From NCBI RefSeq assembly GCF_009905725.1, contig NZ_JAAAKV010000011.1:62001-126000 (forward strand): DNA of 64,000 nucleotides, given 5' to 3'. Position 1 is the first letter of the stretch, and each line of letters opens with the position of its first letter. Below the pieces are notes generated by a model, which ran no database searches, had not been told where the DNA came from, and saw nothing but the letters and a program-made list of their open reading frames with translations. Below, piece by piece: positions 34,504 through 42,614 of this stretch. The stretch comes from Emticicia sp. CRIBPO. GTDB taxonomy: Bacteria > Bacteroidota > Bacteroidia > Cytophagales > Spirosomataceae. The position numbers were made by a program, and so were the translations under genes.

Positions 34504-35139
34504 ATGGCAATAGTCAATGAAAGTAACAAAATAGAATTTTTCAAGTTTTTAAATGGCGACATATCTATTTCTGACTTCGAGAATTTTATATACAACACAA
34601 CTGAATTGGAGCAGCAACTTGATGAAAACATTTACTTTGAACTTATTTCAAATGACTTCAAAGACAAGAATGTAATCACCAGACTTTCCAACCTGATTAA
34701 GAAAGAAATAATTGAAGAGGGGCAGTTCGAAACGTGGAAGCTTCGACAAGTTCTTAAAGCTCTCATCAATGATTCTCAAAATCTACCCCTCTATCTTGAC
34801 AAATTGTATCACGCTTATTGCGGAATTTACCAGGATAAAGAAAAAAGAAAATACCAGTTAAAATTCTTAGCTAATCTTGGCCTCAATTATATATATTGGA
34901 TTGATGAAGCCTACATGAAAGTAAATTACAAAGACAGGTGGAAACAAGAATACGATAAAAGTTTGCAGAATCTTGAATTTTATCATCAGCAACTTAAACC
35001 ATTTGCAGAGGAGGTTTTATCTGCTTTGGACAATATGGACATTGTTATATTAAACGACGGCAATTACCAAATTAAAGATGAATTAAAGTCAAAATTAGAA
35101 ACCGATAAAATTTATACGCTTGAACACCCAAAAAGCTAA
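34504..35139 (+). CDS. Hypothetical protein, 211 aa (immunity-protein-like features)
   Basis: Soluble, acidic and helical. KIEFFKFLNGDISISDFENF followed by YFELISNDFKDKNV resembles a group of small Bacteroidota proteins found near polymorphic toxins, but I cannot name the family. No toxin gene is adjacent. AT-rich compared with flanking genes, suggesting acquisition. A TAAATTTG box (34443-34450) about 50 bases upstream is a plausible -7 promoter element. Confidence 0.65.
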   Translation: MAIVNESNKIEFFKFLNGDISISDFENFIYNTTELEQQLDENIYFELISNDFKDKNVITRLSNLIKKEIIEEGQFETWKLRQVLKALINDSQNLPLYLDKLYHAYCGIYQDKEKRKYQLKFLANLGLNYIYWIDEAYMKVNYKDRWKQEYDKSLQNLEFYHQQLKPFAEEVLSALDNMDIVILNDGNYQIKDELKSKLETDKIYTLEHPKS

Positions 35140-35269
35140 CATCGATTTCAGTCAGGCGGGCTAAACCTGACCACCACCGAGATTCAAAATTCAACTACAA
35201 TTCTTTAAAATGTAATTGATCCATTTCATACATTTACTTCCTGAATCTTACAAACTCCAATACACATCT

Positions 35270-35911
35270 ATGCAAATCTCCATAAATGCAAAAGAAATTC
35301 TTAGTCAGATTGACCAGAACACCAAACTGGGCGATTTGCGGGAAATCGCAAAGGATATAAAAAAAGACCATGAACTAGCCATGGAAATTTGGTCGTCGGG
35401 GCAATACCTGGCCCGGCAACTGGCCATCCTGATTATGGACAAAAAGCTGCTGACACAGGAATTGATCAATAAACTGGACGAAGACATCAGCCGACACAAA
35501 CGCGATGAAAGAAACCAGCTGATCGACTGGCTGATGGCCAACCAGCTCGCCAAAGACAAGAAAACAGTCAGCCTGATGGAATCATGGGAGCATAGCCCGT
35601 CAGCACTTCAAAGACGCATTTTCTGGTACTACCAGGGGCGTTTGCGTTGGGTGGGTCAGACACCTCCTCCAAACAGCGAACAATTGCTCTCCCGTATTGA
35701 AGCACGGATAGAAAAAGAAGAACCGGATGTACAATGGGCCATGAACTTTACGGCAGCCCAGATCGGCATTTTTCAACCTGAATATCGTGCCAGATGCATT
35801 GCCCTCGGCGAGTCTACAGGACTTTACAGAGATGAAATAGTGGCAAAAAACTGTACCCCTAATTATCTGCCGAAATATATCGCCATACAAGTGGCCAAAC
35901 TGAATAAATGA
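35270..35911 (+). CDS. DNA alkylation repair (AlkD-like HEAT-repeat) protein
   Basis: A 213-residue helical protein of the AlkD/AlkC-like DNA glycosylase family, which removes alkylated bases. Repeated helix pairs (GDLREIAKDIKKDHELAMEI, RQLAILIMDKKLLTQELIN, RNQLIDWLMANQLAKDKKT) and the WAMNFTAAQIGIFQPEYRA segment match these proteins. The catalytic residues of AlkD were not verified, so enzymatic activity is inferred. I used ATG 35270; the TTG at 35216 would add an unlikely hydrophobic leader. The Crp/Fnr gene follows 49 bases after the stop. Confidence 0.82.
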   Translation: MQISINAKEILSQIDQNTKLGDLREIAKDIKKDHELAMEIWSSGQYLARQLAILIMDKKLLTQELINKLDEDISRHKRDERNQLIDWLMANQLAKDKKTVSLMESWEHSPSALQRRIFWYYQGRLRWVGQTPPPNSEQLLSRIEARIEKEEPDVQWAMNFTAAQIGIFQPEYRARCIALGESTGLYRDEIVAKNCTPNYLPKYIAIQVAKLNK

Positions 35912-35960
35912 AATGCCGGGAGCAGCGGCGGGCATTTCCGAAACCATACCAACTCAAACA

Positions 35961-36545
35961 ATGGACAGCAATGCTTTAAAAAACTTATTTCAAAGTGTAA
36001 CACCAATCGCAGAAACGGAGTGGCAGCATTTTGAACAATATTTTACATCCCGGAAACTGCTCAAAAATGAAACGTTGTGGAGAGAAAATGAAATTTGCAA
36101 GCACCTGGTTTTTATAACCAAAGGTCTTATTTATGGTTATCACAACAGAGAGGGCAAAGAAATTGTCACAAATCTCTACTTTGAAAACGCTGTGTTTTAT
36201 GACGACTACAGCTTCATAAAACAGGAACCCTGCTTGTTGACTTATGTCGCCCTGGAAACCACCGAACTCATTGTCATTCCAAGGATTGCTTTGTACGAGA
36301 TGTTTGACAGATACAAATCTTTTGAACGGTTAGGGCGGATGATGGTGGAGCGGCAGCATACTATTTCTATCCGGGAACAGCTGAATTTTAACAGCAACAA
36401 AGCAGAAGAAAGGTATCTGAACCTGCTTAACTCCCAACCCGGTTTCATACAGCGGGTTCCTTTAAAGATCATCGCTTCTTATCTGAACATTACCCCCGAA
36501 CATTTAAGCAGGATCAGGAAAAACATCGCGGATTTAAAGGCTTGA
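35961..36545 (+). CDS. Crp/Fnr-family transcription regulator
   Basis: A 194-residue regulator with an N-terminal cyclic-nucleotide-binding beta-roll (LWRENEICKHLVFITKGLIY, EIVTNLYFENAVFYDDYSF) and a short C-terminal helix-turn-helix (IASYLNITPEHLSRIRKNI). No Fe-S cysteine cluster is seen. ATG 35961 was chosen over the upstream in-frame 35913. This compact type is common in Bacteroidota. It may control the operon starting at 36640. A paralogue lies at 40879. Confidence 0.92.
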   Translation: MDSNALKNLFQSVTPIAETEWQHFEQYFTSRKLLKNETLWRENEICKHLVFITKGLIYGYHNREGKEIVTNLYFENAVFYDDYSFIKQEPCLLTYVALETTELIVIPRIALYEMFDRYKSFERLGRMMVERQHTISIREQLNFNSNKAEERYLNLLNSQPGFIQRVPLKIIASYLNITPEHLSRIRKNIADLKA

Positions 36546-36639
36546 CATTCATCAATAAAACGGCTTGCTTTCTTAACAAATATCAAGTGTATTTGCTGAT
36601 TCCCGGCTGAACTTTGCGGCTCACTATTGATAAAAAAGA

Positions 36640-37044
36640 ATGAGCAGACCAATTTTTCTGACCATCGCTTCCTTCATTGCACTTTCTGTCGGAGCTTTCG
36701 CATTACTGTTTCCCGGCGTCTTATTAGAGAGTAAAGGAGTTGCCCCTTTGGCTGCCACCTCAGTTTGGATGAGAGAGACAGGACTATTGCTGCTTACCCT
36801 CGGGATCATCAACTTCGCCGTGAGAAAGCTCAAACCTTCCGGAACTTTGAAAGCACTGCTTTCTGGAAACATCATCATTCAGATCGGTTTATTTGTCATC
36901 GAATTGCTTGCATACTCTAATGATGTCATCACAAAGCTATCAGGCATCATTCCAAATCTGATACTCCATATTTTGCTGGCAATCGGATTTGTTTACTTCC
37001 TGAAGACAATGGATTTAACAACTGATAATACTGAACCGAAATGA
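36640..37044 (+). CDS. Four-helix membrane protein, 134 aa
   Basis: Small integral membrane protein with four hydrophobic helices (around residues 4-25, 45-62, 74-96 and 105-124; for example LLLLTLGIINFAVRKL and LILHILLAIGFVYFL). No catalytic motif. The topology resembles DoxX-like or DUF4345-like proteins. It overlaps the next gene by four bases (ATGA), so both are translationally coupled. It follows a Crp/Fnr regulator. Confidence 0.8.
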   Translation: MSRPIFLTIASFIALSVGAFALLFPGVLLESKGVAPLAATSVWMRETGLLLLTLGIINFAVRKLKPSGTLKALLSGNIIIQIGLFVIELLAYSNDVITKLSGIIPNLILHILLAIGFVYFLKTMDLTTDNTEPK

Positions 37045-37388
37045 AAGACCATTCACATTTAGAAATCTGGGAAGCCTACAGTGCATCCTGGAGCGAACCG
37101 GACGAGACCATCCGCAAAGAAATTTTATCCGAACAGCTGTCTCCTGATTGTAACTACAAAGACCCTGATGTTGACATTTCAGGGATAGAAAATCTTTCAG
37201 ATTACATGGAAGAATTTCAAAAAGGGCTGCCGGGGGCAAAATTTGTAATCACAGATTTCAAAGTTCACCACGACCAAAGTCTCACACACTGGAATATGGT
37301 TGACAGCCACGGAAACACTTTAAGCCAGGGAGCAAGTTTTGGCATGTACAGGAATGGACAACTCATAAAAATGACCGGTTTCTTTTGA
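37041..37388 (+). CDS. SnoaL-like/NTF2-fold protein, 115 aa
   Basis: Start MKDHSHLEIWEAYSASWSE with LSPDCNYKDPDVDISG and GLPGAKFVITDFKVHHDQS follows the SnoaL pattern, including the strand bearing YKDP at the pocket. No signal peptide. Its ATG overlaps the stop of the four-TM gene, and the YjbR gene begins 15 bases after it, so the three form an operon. Ligand or reaction unknown. Confidence 0.83.
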   Translation: MKDHSHLEIWEAYSASWSEPDETIRKEILSEQLSPDCNYKDPDVDISGIENLSDYMEEFQKGLPGAKFVITDFKVHHDQSLTHWNMVDSHGNTLSQGASFGMYRNGQLIKMTGFF

Positions 37389-37403
37389 AATACATAAAAG
37401 GAT

Positions 37404-37760
37404 ATGGACATAGAGAACTACAGAAATTATTGTATTTCAAAAAAAGGGGTTACCGAAAGTTTCCCCTTTCCCGGTTTACCCAACCTGTTGGTTTTTAAGG
37501 TGGCCGGCAAAATGTTTACAGCCACAGACATTACCACTTTTGAAAGCATCAGTTTGCAGGCTAAGCCTGAAGCTATTGACGAACTCCGGGCCGCGTATCC
37601 TGCTGTCACAAAGCACAAATATTTCAGCGGACGACATTGGAATCTGGTGCACATGGACCATTCAGTTCCTGACAAAACTCTTTTTGAATGGATAGACCAT
37701 TCCTACCATCTGGCGATCTCAAAACTTACGAAAAAATTGCGGGCAGAATCAGGTTTATAG
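37404..37760 (+). CDS. MmcQ/YjbR family protein
   Basis: A 118-residue protein of the YjbR fold (double-wing DNA-binding-like, historically MmcQ). Visible are YRNYCISKKGVTESFPF, VFKVAGKMFTATDI and SGRHWNLVHMDHSVPDKTL, the last containing the conserved HWN. Its role is not established; some members bind DNA in vitro. Third gene of the operon that starts at 36640. A large hairpin follows the stop codon. Confidence 0.92.
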   Translation: MDIENYRNYCISKKGVTESFPFPGLPNLLVFKVAGKMFTATDITTFESISLQAKPEAIDELRAAYPAVTKHKYFSGRHWNLVHMDHSVPDKTLFEWIDHSYHLAISKLTKKLRAESGL

Positions 37761-37777
37761 AGTGTGCGGTGAAAAAA

Positions 37778-37813
37778 TGAATTATTCACCGCAAATATGC
37801 GGCGAATAATTCA
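37778..37813. terminator. Hairpin after the YjbR gene
   Basis: tgaattattc pairs with gaataattca around an inner gcaaatatgc palindrome. Near the stop of 37760 and lacking a T-run; probable transcription-end structure or mRNA stabiliser. Confidence 0.5.
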
Positions 37814-38011
37814 TCCGGACGGATACAATGCTGCTTCTGGTTTACCATGAAAAAGGGTATCTCCCGGTATAACAGCAGGAGTTTTTACCAGGTTAGGCAA
37901 GAATGGCTCCTGCTAGAATAAACAAAAGGACATGGTAATGTGATAACTTATATTATTTTTGCGACAACAACAGTAAGGTCAATTGATAAACTAACAAAAC
38001 ATTGAAAAAAT

Positions 38012-38203
38012 ATGGAACAGAAGAAAGGAATAAACTTTTTTTTCGCAATTATCGCCATCATTCTGGGCTCGGCTATCTACAAACAATTTGACTTTAAAAG
38101 TCTGACATTTGAGAAGCCTGCTTTAGCCGCTCTTTACATCATTGTCTTTGCAGCCTCCATTTATCTCCTGGTTAAAGACTACAAAAAAAGACCTGAAAAG
38201 TGA
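38012..38203 (+). CDS. Two-TM micro-protein, 63 aa (paralogue of 41564)
   Basis: Two hydrophobic helices (FFFAIIAIILGSAIY, AALYIIVFAASIYLLV) flank the hydrophilic hinge KQFDFKSLTFEKP, which is nearly repeated in the 60-residue protein at 41564 (KQFDFQTLKFEKP). The short basic C-terminus suggests the tail is cytosolic. A TATTTTTG promoter-type box lies at 37954. No known family. Downstream is an AraC-type regulator. Function unknown, but the conserved hinge in two copies argues that it is real. Confidence 0.72.
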   Translation: MEQKKGINFFFAIIAIILGSAIYKQFDFKSLTFEKPALAALYIIVFAASIYLLVKDYKKRPEK

Positions 38204-38262
38204 AAATGCATGCTCAATCCATTAAGATCAGGACAATACCTGAATAATCTGCAAAAAACTTA

Positions 38263-39294
38263 ATGTCCTCATCCAATGAAATATTGTTTTTTTTCAGTGC
38301 CCTGGGAGCTTTCAACGGCTTCCTGCTTTCCCTGTATTTTGCCATAAATGCCAGAAAGAAAATTTTTACAAACTACTTTTTATCCCTGCTGCTGCTGGTT
38401 TTAAGCATCAGGATCATCAAGTCAGTATTTTTCTATTTCAATCCCGGCTTATCCAATATTTTCATTCAGACCGGTCTTTCTGCCTGTATCCTGATTGGCC
38501 CTTTTCTTTTTTTGTACCTGAAATCATCCACAGAAGACAAAAAACCAAACTGGATCATACATGTGATCCCCTATTTATTGCTTATGACGATAGCAGGCGT
38601 TTTTTATCCATATGTTGATCATCGTGTTGTCTGGAGCAGGTGGGTCGTAAAAGCAATATATCTGCAATGGGCCATCTACATTATTTTATCTTTAAAATAC
38701 CTCCGCCCTATCATCCGGAAACTCAAAGAAAAACAAAGTTTAAAGAAATTAGACATCTGGGTCGGCAGCATCTATTTGGGGGTGGTTATCATATGGGTAG
38801 CCTATGCTTTTGCAGCTTATACCTCTTACATTGTCGGGTCATTGTCATTCACATTCATTTTATTCCTGATGGCCTTGCTTGTAATTTTCAGGAATGGCGA
38901 TGACATCAGTTTTTTCCAGGAGAAAGAAAAATACAAAAACAAGGAAATCGATCAGGAGACCCTGGAGAAAATTGAACAGAAACTATCCGTAATGGTTGAA
39001 AAAGAACTGTTTCTCAATCCGGACTTCAGCCTTGAAGAGGCCGCGAAGGAACTGAAAGTCACAAGGCATCTCCTGTCACAATATGTCAATGAAATACTAG
39101 GCAAATCTTTCTCAAACCTCGTTAAAGAGCTTAGAATTGAAAAAGCAAAGAAGTTATTGGAAACACAGAAAAACTATACCATCGAAAGTTTGGGCTACGA
39201 CAGTGGCTTTACCTCAAAATCAACTTTTTTTACTGCATTTAAAAAGACAACCGGCCTAACACCCGCGGAATATCAGAAAATACACTCGAAATGA
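38263..39294 (+). CDS. AraC-family regulator with multi-TM N-terminus
   Basis: A 343-residue membrane regulator. About seven hydrophobic helices in residues 1-220 (for example ILFFFSALGAFNGFLLSLYF) precede a linker helix and a C-terminal AraC domain: FSLEEAAKELKVTRHLLSQY and LGYDSGFTSKSTFFTAFKKT, closing with TGLTPAEYQK. Same architecture as the regulator at 17327. The downstream gene (NTF2-like secreted protein, 39400) is a candidate target. Confidence 0.9.
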   Translation: MSSSNEILFFFSALGAFNGFLLSLYFAINARKKIFTNYFLSLLLLVLSIRIIKSVFFYFNPGLSNIFIQTGLSACILIGPFLFLYLKSSTEDKKPNWIIHVIPYLLLMTIAGVFYPYVDHRVVWSRWVVKAIYLQWAIYIILSLKYLRPIIRKLKEKQSLKKLDIWVGSIYLGVVIIWVAYAFAAYTSYIVGSLSFTFILFLMALLVIFRNGDDISFFQEKEKYKNKEIDQETLEKIEQKLSVMVEKELFLNPDFSLEEAAKELKVTRHLLSQYVNEILGKSFSNLVKELRIEKAKKLLETQKNYTIESLGYDSGFTSKSTFFTAFKKTTGLTPAEYQKIHSK

Positions 39295-39399
39295 GTTCCA
39301 GATTATAGAATCATACTCCTGTTTTATAAACCAAAGCCTTCAAAAAGCGGACTGTTCAGACATTTGCCCTCATTGTTTAACAATTAAAAAAACTAAAAA

Positions 39400-39864
39400 A
39401 TGAGAACAGTGTTTTTATTCATCGGCTTCAGTCTTTTCTTTCTCAATGCCAATGCCCAGGCAGCAGATACCACCAGTGACTGGAACCAGATCCAGAAAAC
39501 GTTATACCGTTACATAGACGGCCAGGCCACCAGCGATTCGGTGATGGTAGGACAAGCCTTTCATGATTCGTGGCAACTAAAGTTTTTCAGAGATAACGAA
39601 TTTAAAGTAATTACTAAGTCACAATACCTCACAGGCTATAAAAAACGGGACACGAGACCCGCCAACTGGTCGGGCCGTATCGTGTTTATTGACATCTCCA
39701 ACGACATAGCCGTAGCAAAAGTCGAGATCAGTACTTCAAAGCTGTTATTCACCGATTATTTCAATCTTCTGAAAACCAACCGGGGCTGGCTTATCGTCGA
39801 TAAAACTTCCACCAGGATTCCTCACAAAACGGTCGAAGTACCCGCACAAAAGCCAAAGGAATGA
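39400..39864 (+). CDS. Secreted NTF2-like (putative lumazine-binding type) protein
   Basis: A 154-residue protein with a signal peptide (FLFIGFSLFFLNANAQ). The mature part, IQKTLYRYIDGQATSDSVMV and GQAFHDSWQLKFFRD, then VFIDISNDIAVAKVEIS and DYFNLLKTNRGWLIVDKT, matches the lumazine-binding-like NTF2 family common in Bacteroidota. Whether it binds a ligand or is an enzyme is unknown. The ATG is preceded by an A-rich leader. A clear terminator follows. Confidence 0.87.
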   Translation: MRTVFLFIGFSLFFLNANAQAADTTSDWNQIQKTLYRYIDGQATSDSVMVGQAFHDSWQLKFFRDNEFKVITKSQYLTGYKKRDTRPANWSGRIVFIDISNDIAVAKVEISTSKLLFTDYFNLLKTNRGWLIVDKTSTRIPHKTVEVPAQKPKE

Positions 39865-39913
39865 TGCAAACCTGTAGAAAGAAGCTATTTTTGTAATCGG
39901 ATTTCGGCAGTAT

Positions 39914-39950
39914 GATCAGGCGGGGCAAACCTCCGCCTGATCTTGTTTTG
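39914..39950 (+). terminator. Rho-independent terminator
   Basis: gatcaggcgg pairs with ccgcctgatc over a short loop, followed by ttgtttt. Confidence 0.8.
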
Positions 39951-40061
39951 AAATATGAGTTTACTGCTATCTTGTTAAAATCGCTTTTTGTCATTTGGCA
40001 AATGATTCCATTTTTTATTGAAGCATCTTTGCCTCATTATTAACATCAAAAAATCAGGATA

Positions 40062-40874
40062 ATGACAAAGACAGTTTTAGTAACGGGGGCTTCAGCAGGG
40101 ATCGGAAAAGCAACGGCAATTTATCTGGCCCAAAACGGTTATCATGTTTATGCGGCGGCCCGCAGAACAGAAAAAATGGAGGAACTAAAGGTGCACGGTA
40201 TCCGGCCGGTCGCTTTGGATGTCACAAAAGAGGAAAGTATTGTTTCATGCGTAAACCAGGTTTTCAGTGAAGCAGGAAAAATTGACATCCTGATCAACTG
40301 TGCAGGTCTGGGCTCCTATGGTGCCCTGGAAGACGTCCCGATGTCGGAGGCCAGAAATCAGATCGAGGTAAACCTGTTTGGCACCGCCCGTCTGATCCAG
40401 CTGGTTTTACCGCAGATGCGTAAAAACAAATCAGGCAAGATCGTAAACATTTCGTCTGTCGGAGGAAAAGTCGGTTTACCCATGGGTTCCTGGTATCATG
40501 CAAGTAAATTTGCGATAGAGGGTTTGAGCGATTGCTTGCGTAATGAAGTAAAACCATTCGGAATTGACGTTATTGTTATCGAACCGGGCGGAACAAAATC
40601 AGAAATGACGGCAATAGGAGCCGCTGACATGATGAGGGTTTCAGGAAAAACCGTCTACAAGGATTTTGCAAAAAGTATAGAAAAAATGTATTCAGCAATG
40701 GAAAAGAATGCTGTTGAACCCGTTGTCATTGCAAAGCTGATCAGAAAGGGCATTGAAGCCGGAAAACCTGAAACACGCTATGTGGGCGGAACGATGGCCA
40801 GGCCGATGCTGCTTATGCGAAAATTATTTTCAGATAAACTGTTTGACAAAATGGTGATGAGCCAGATGAAATAA
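40062..40874 (+). CDS. Short-chain dehydrogenase/reductase (SDR)
   Basis: A 270-residue classical SDR: cofactor loop TGASAGIGKAT, NCAGLGSYG, Ser in NISSVGGKVG and catalytic YxxxK in WYHASKFAIEG; the C-terminal part resembles 17-beta-HSD-like SDRs (VIVIEPGGTKSEMT). NAD(P)-dependent, substrate unknown. The next gene, a Crp/Fnr regulator, starts five bases after the stop, so the two are co-transcribed. Confidence 0.94.
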   Translation: MTKTVLVTGASAGIGKATAIYLAQNGYHVYAAARRTEKMEELKVHGIRPVALDVTKEESIVSCVNQVFSEAGKIDILINCAGLGSYGALEDVPMSEARNQIEVNLFGTARLIQLVLPQMRKNKSGKIVNISSVGGKVGLPMGSWYHASKFAIEGLSDCLRNEVKPFGIDVIVIEPGGTKSEMTAIGAADMMRVSGKTVYKDFAKSIEKMYSAMEKNAVEPVVIAKLIRKGIEAGKPETRYVGGTMARPMLLMRKLFSDKLFDKMVMSQMK

Positions 40875-40878
40875 AACT

Positions 40879-41448
40879 ATGGAAGTACTTATCAACTATT
40901 TATTGCAATTCGGCCATCTGAATCAACAGCAGATTGATTTAGTCAAAAGCAAAGTGGTGGTCAAAGAAATCAGGAAGGATGAATATTACCACGAAGCAGG
41001 AAAAATACCCCGGGAGATTATTTTTCTGACCGAGGGCATTATGAGAGTTTGCTATTACAACAACAAAGGCGATGAAATAACCAAGTATTTTATTGATGAA
41101 AACAAGTTTCTGGCAGATATAAACTCGTATAACCAGGAAATACCCTCCACCGAGTATATACAGGCCGTTACCGATTGCAAATACTTTGTGCTTTCAAAAA
41201 GTGCGATGAAGGAACTGTCTATGACGATCATCGAATGGGATAAGATAGTTTCGAAAATTACGGCAAAAGGCCTGGCAGATAAAGTCAACAACATCAGCCC
41301 GATGATGACAGAAGACGCAAAGGAACGCTACCTTTCTTTTTTTGAGAAATTTCCGAAACTCGCCAACCGGATTCCGCTTTCTCATCTGGCTTCGTATCTG
41401 GGTATCACGCAGTCGTCATTAAGCAGAATCAGGAAGAACATCCGTTAA
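40879..41448 (+). CDS. Crp/Fnr-family transcription regulator
   Basis: A 189-residue regulator with a cNMP-binding fold (IPREIIFLTEGIMRVCYYNN, EITKYFIDENKFLADI) and C-terminal HTH (LASYLGITQSSLSRIRKNI). Paralogous to the gene at 35961. Translated from an ATG five bases behind the SDR stop. It may regulate its own operon or the downstream micro-protein. Confidence 0.92.
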   Translation: MEVLINYLLQFGHLNQQQIDLVKSKVVVKEIRKDEYYHEAGKIPREIIFLTEGIMRVCYYNNKGDEITKYFIDENKFLADINSYNQEIPSTEYIQAVTDCKYFVLSKSAMKELSMTIIEWDKIVSKITAKGLADKVNNISPMMTEDAKERYLSFFEKFPKLANRIPLSHLASYLGITQSSLSRIRKNIR

Positions 41449-41532
41449 TTTTTTGCAAACACTCCACCCCCAACCGTTGCCTAAGGGGTTTGAGGTATGG
41501 ATATGTGACTTTCCTCATATGAATATTATTGC

Positions 41533-41540
41533 TAAATTTG
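41533..41540 (+). promoter_or_regulatory. -7 promoter box for the 41564 micro-protein
   Basis: TAAATTTG fits TAnnTTTG, 24 bases before the start. A ttc at 41511 lies at the expected -33 distance (consensus TTG), so the promoter is partial. Confidence 0.45.
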
Positions 41541-41563
41541 AGCTGGTCAATAAAACATCAAAC

Positions 41564-41746
41564 ATGGAAAACAAAAAATCAATATCGTTTCCTTTACTCA
41601 TCTGTGCCATCATTATAGGGGTGGCATTATTCAAACAATTCGACTTTCAAACCCTGAAATTTGAAAAACCATGGTTGGTGGCGGTTTACTTAATTACGTT
41701 CGCAGGCATCGTTTATGTCCAGATAAAGAACGTTAAAAGTAAATAA
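41564..41746 (+). CDS. Two-TM micro-protein, 60 aa (paralogue of 38012)
   Basis: MENKKSISFPLLICAIIIGV then KQFDFQTLKFEKP and a second helix (LVAVYLITFAGIVYV) match the 63-residue protein at 38012 in layout and hinge sequence. I start at ATG 41564; the longer frame from 41453 is not coding-like. It has its own promoter-type box at 41533. Membrane location predicted, function unknown. Confidence 0.72.
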   Translation: MENKKSISFPLLICAIIIGVALFKQFDFQTLKFEKPWLVAVYLITFAGIVYVQIKNVKSK

Positions 41747-41847
41747 TAACACCGGGCCGGAATCCGGAATTTTATTGAACCAAATGATACTTCAATAAAG
41801 ACCCAATAAATACCCTGTTTTTATGTTATTTATCTAAAAATGAAGCC

Positions 41848-42243
41848 ATGAATCCGAAAAGAATATGGGCAAATTTTGCCGTCAGCGACTTAGGCAGAAC
41901 AACGCGATTTTACAATGCATTAGGCTTTAAGCCTAACGGCAAACATTCCGTCACCAATGAGCTCACAAGTTTTTTAGTGGGCGATGACAATTTTGCCATC
42001 AACTTTTTCCTGAAAGACATACTCCAACCCGCTATGAAGGGCGAGCTAACGGACCCGAAAGTCTCCAACGAAATTATTTTCACACTTTCTGCTGAAAGCA
42101 AGAGCGAGGTGGATAATTGTGCAAAAGAAGTTGAGAAAGCAGGCGGAAAACTCATTTCAGAGCCGGAGGAATTCGGAGAAGGATATTACGGCTTTGTTTT
42201 TGCAGACCCCGACGGACATAAGTTCAATGTATTTTACATGTAA
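41848..42243 (+). CDS. VOC superfamily protein (lactoylglutathione lyase-like)
   Basis: A 131-residue VOC protein: RIWANFAVSDLGRTTRFYNA and LGFKPNGKHS form the first module, while EGYYGFVFADPDGHKFNVFY forms the last strand pair with the conserved DPDGH turn. Close to the glyoxalase-like proteins of Bacteroidota with DILQPAMKGELTD-type loops. Metal-dependent activity is not proven. Monocistronic. Confidence 0.9.
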   Translation: MNPKRIWANFAVSDLGRTTRFYNALGFKPNGKHSVTNELTSFLVGDDNFAINFFLKDILQPAMKGELTDPKVSNEIIFTLSAESKSEVDNCAKEVEKAGGKLISEPEEFGEGYYGFVFADPDGHKFNVFYM

Positions 42244-42614
42244 GCGTACTGTCAGACCATTCTCAAAACTTCAGGCTTTGACAAATCTCATTCACACCAT
42301 GTCATGTCTTATCACGGCAGACCTGAAAACTCCTGTCTTGTTCCATACCTGCTTGTTTTCTTCGACTGCTTACGCTCAAGCTGCAAACTGAGTAAAGCTT
42401 ACATTTCTGCTTCCCGTCTTCGAAATAAAAGGCTCTTCATGGTTATTTATAAGGCAACGATGGCCCGGTTTATCTTTCATTCTCAGCACATTAAAAGCAA
42501 TATCTTTTTCGTCTATTGAAGAATTTATTTTAACTTCGATTATTAATATACTTCTGGTAGTTTTAAACTACAAAACATGAGGCTAGATAAACAGGGAAAC
42601 TCAAACCAGGATAA
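42244..42614. other. 371-bp spacer without recognisable feature
   Basis: Between the VOC and PAS genes. Only small chance frames; no repeats or strong hairpins seen. Confidence 0.4.

Noticed and set aside
42304..42519. 71-codon frame between the VOC and PAS genes
   Set aside because: Cys/Leu/Arg-rich random-looking composition, no start context, no similarity noticed.
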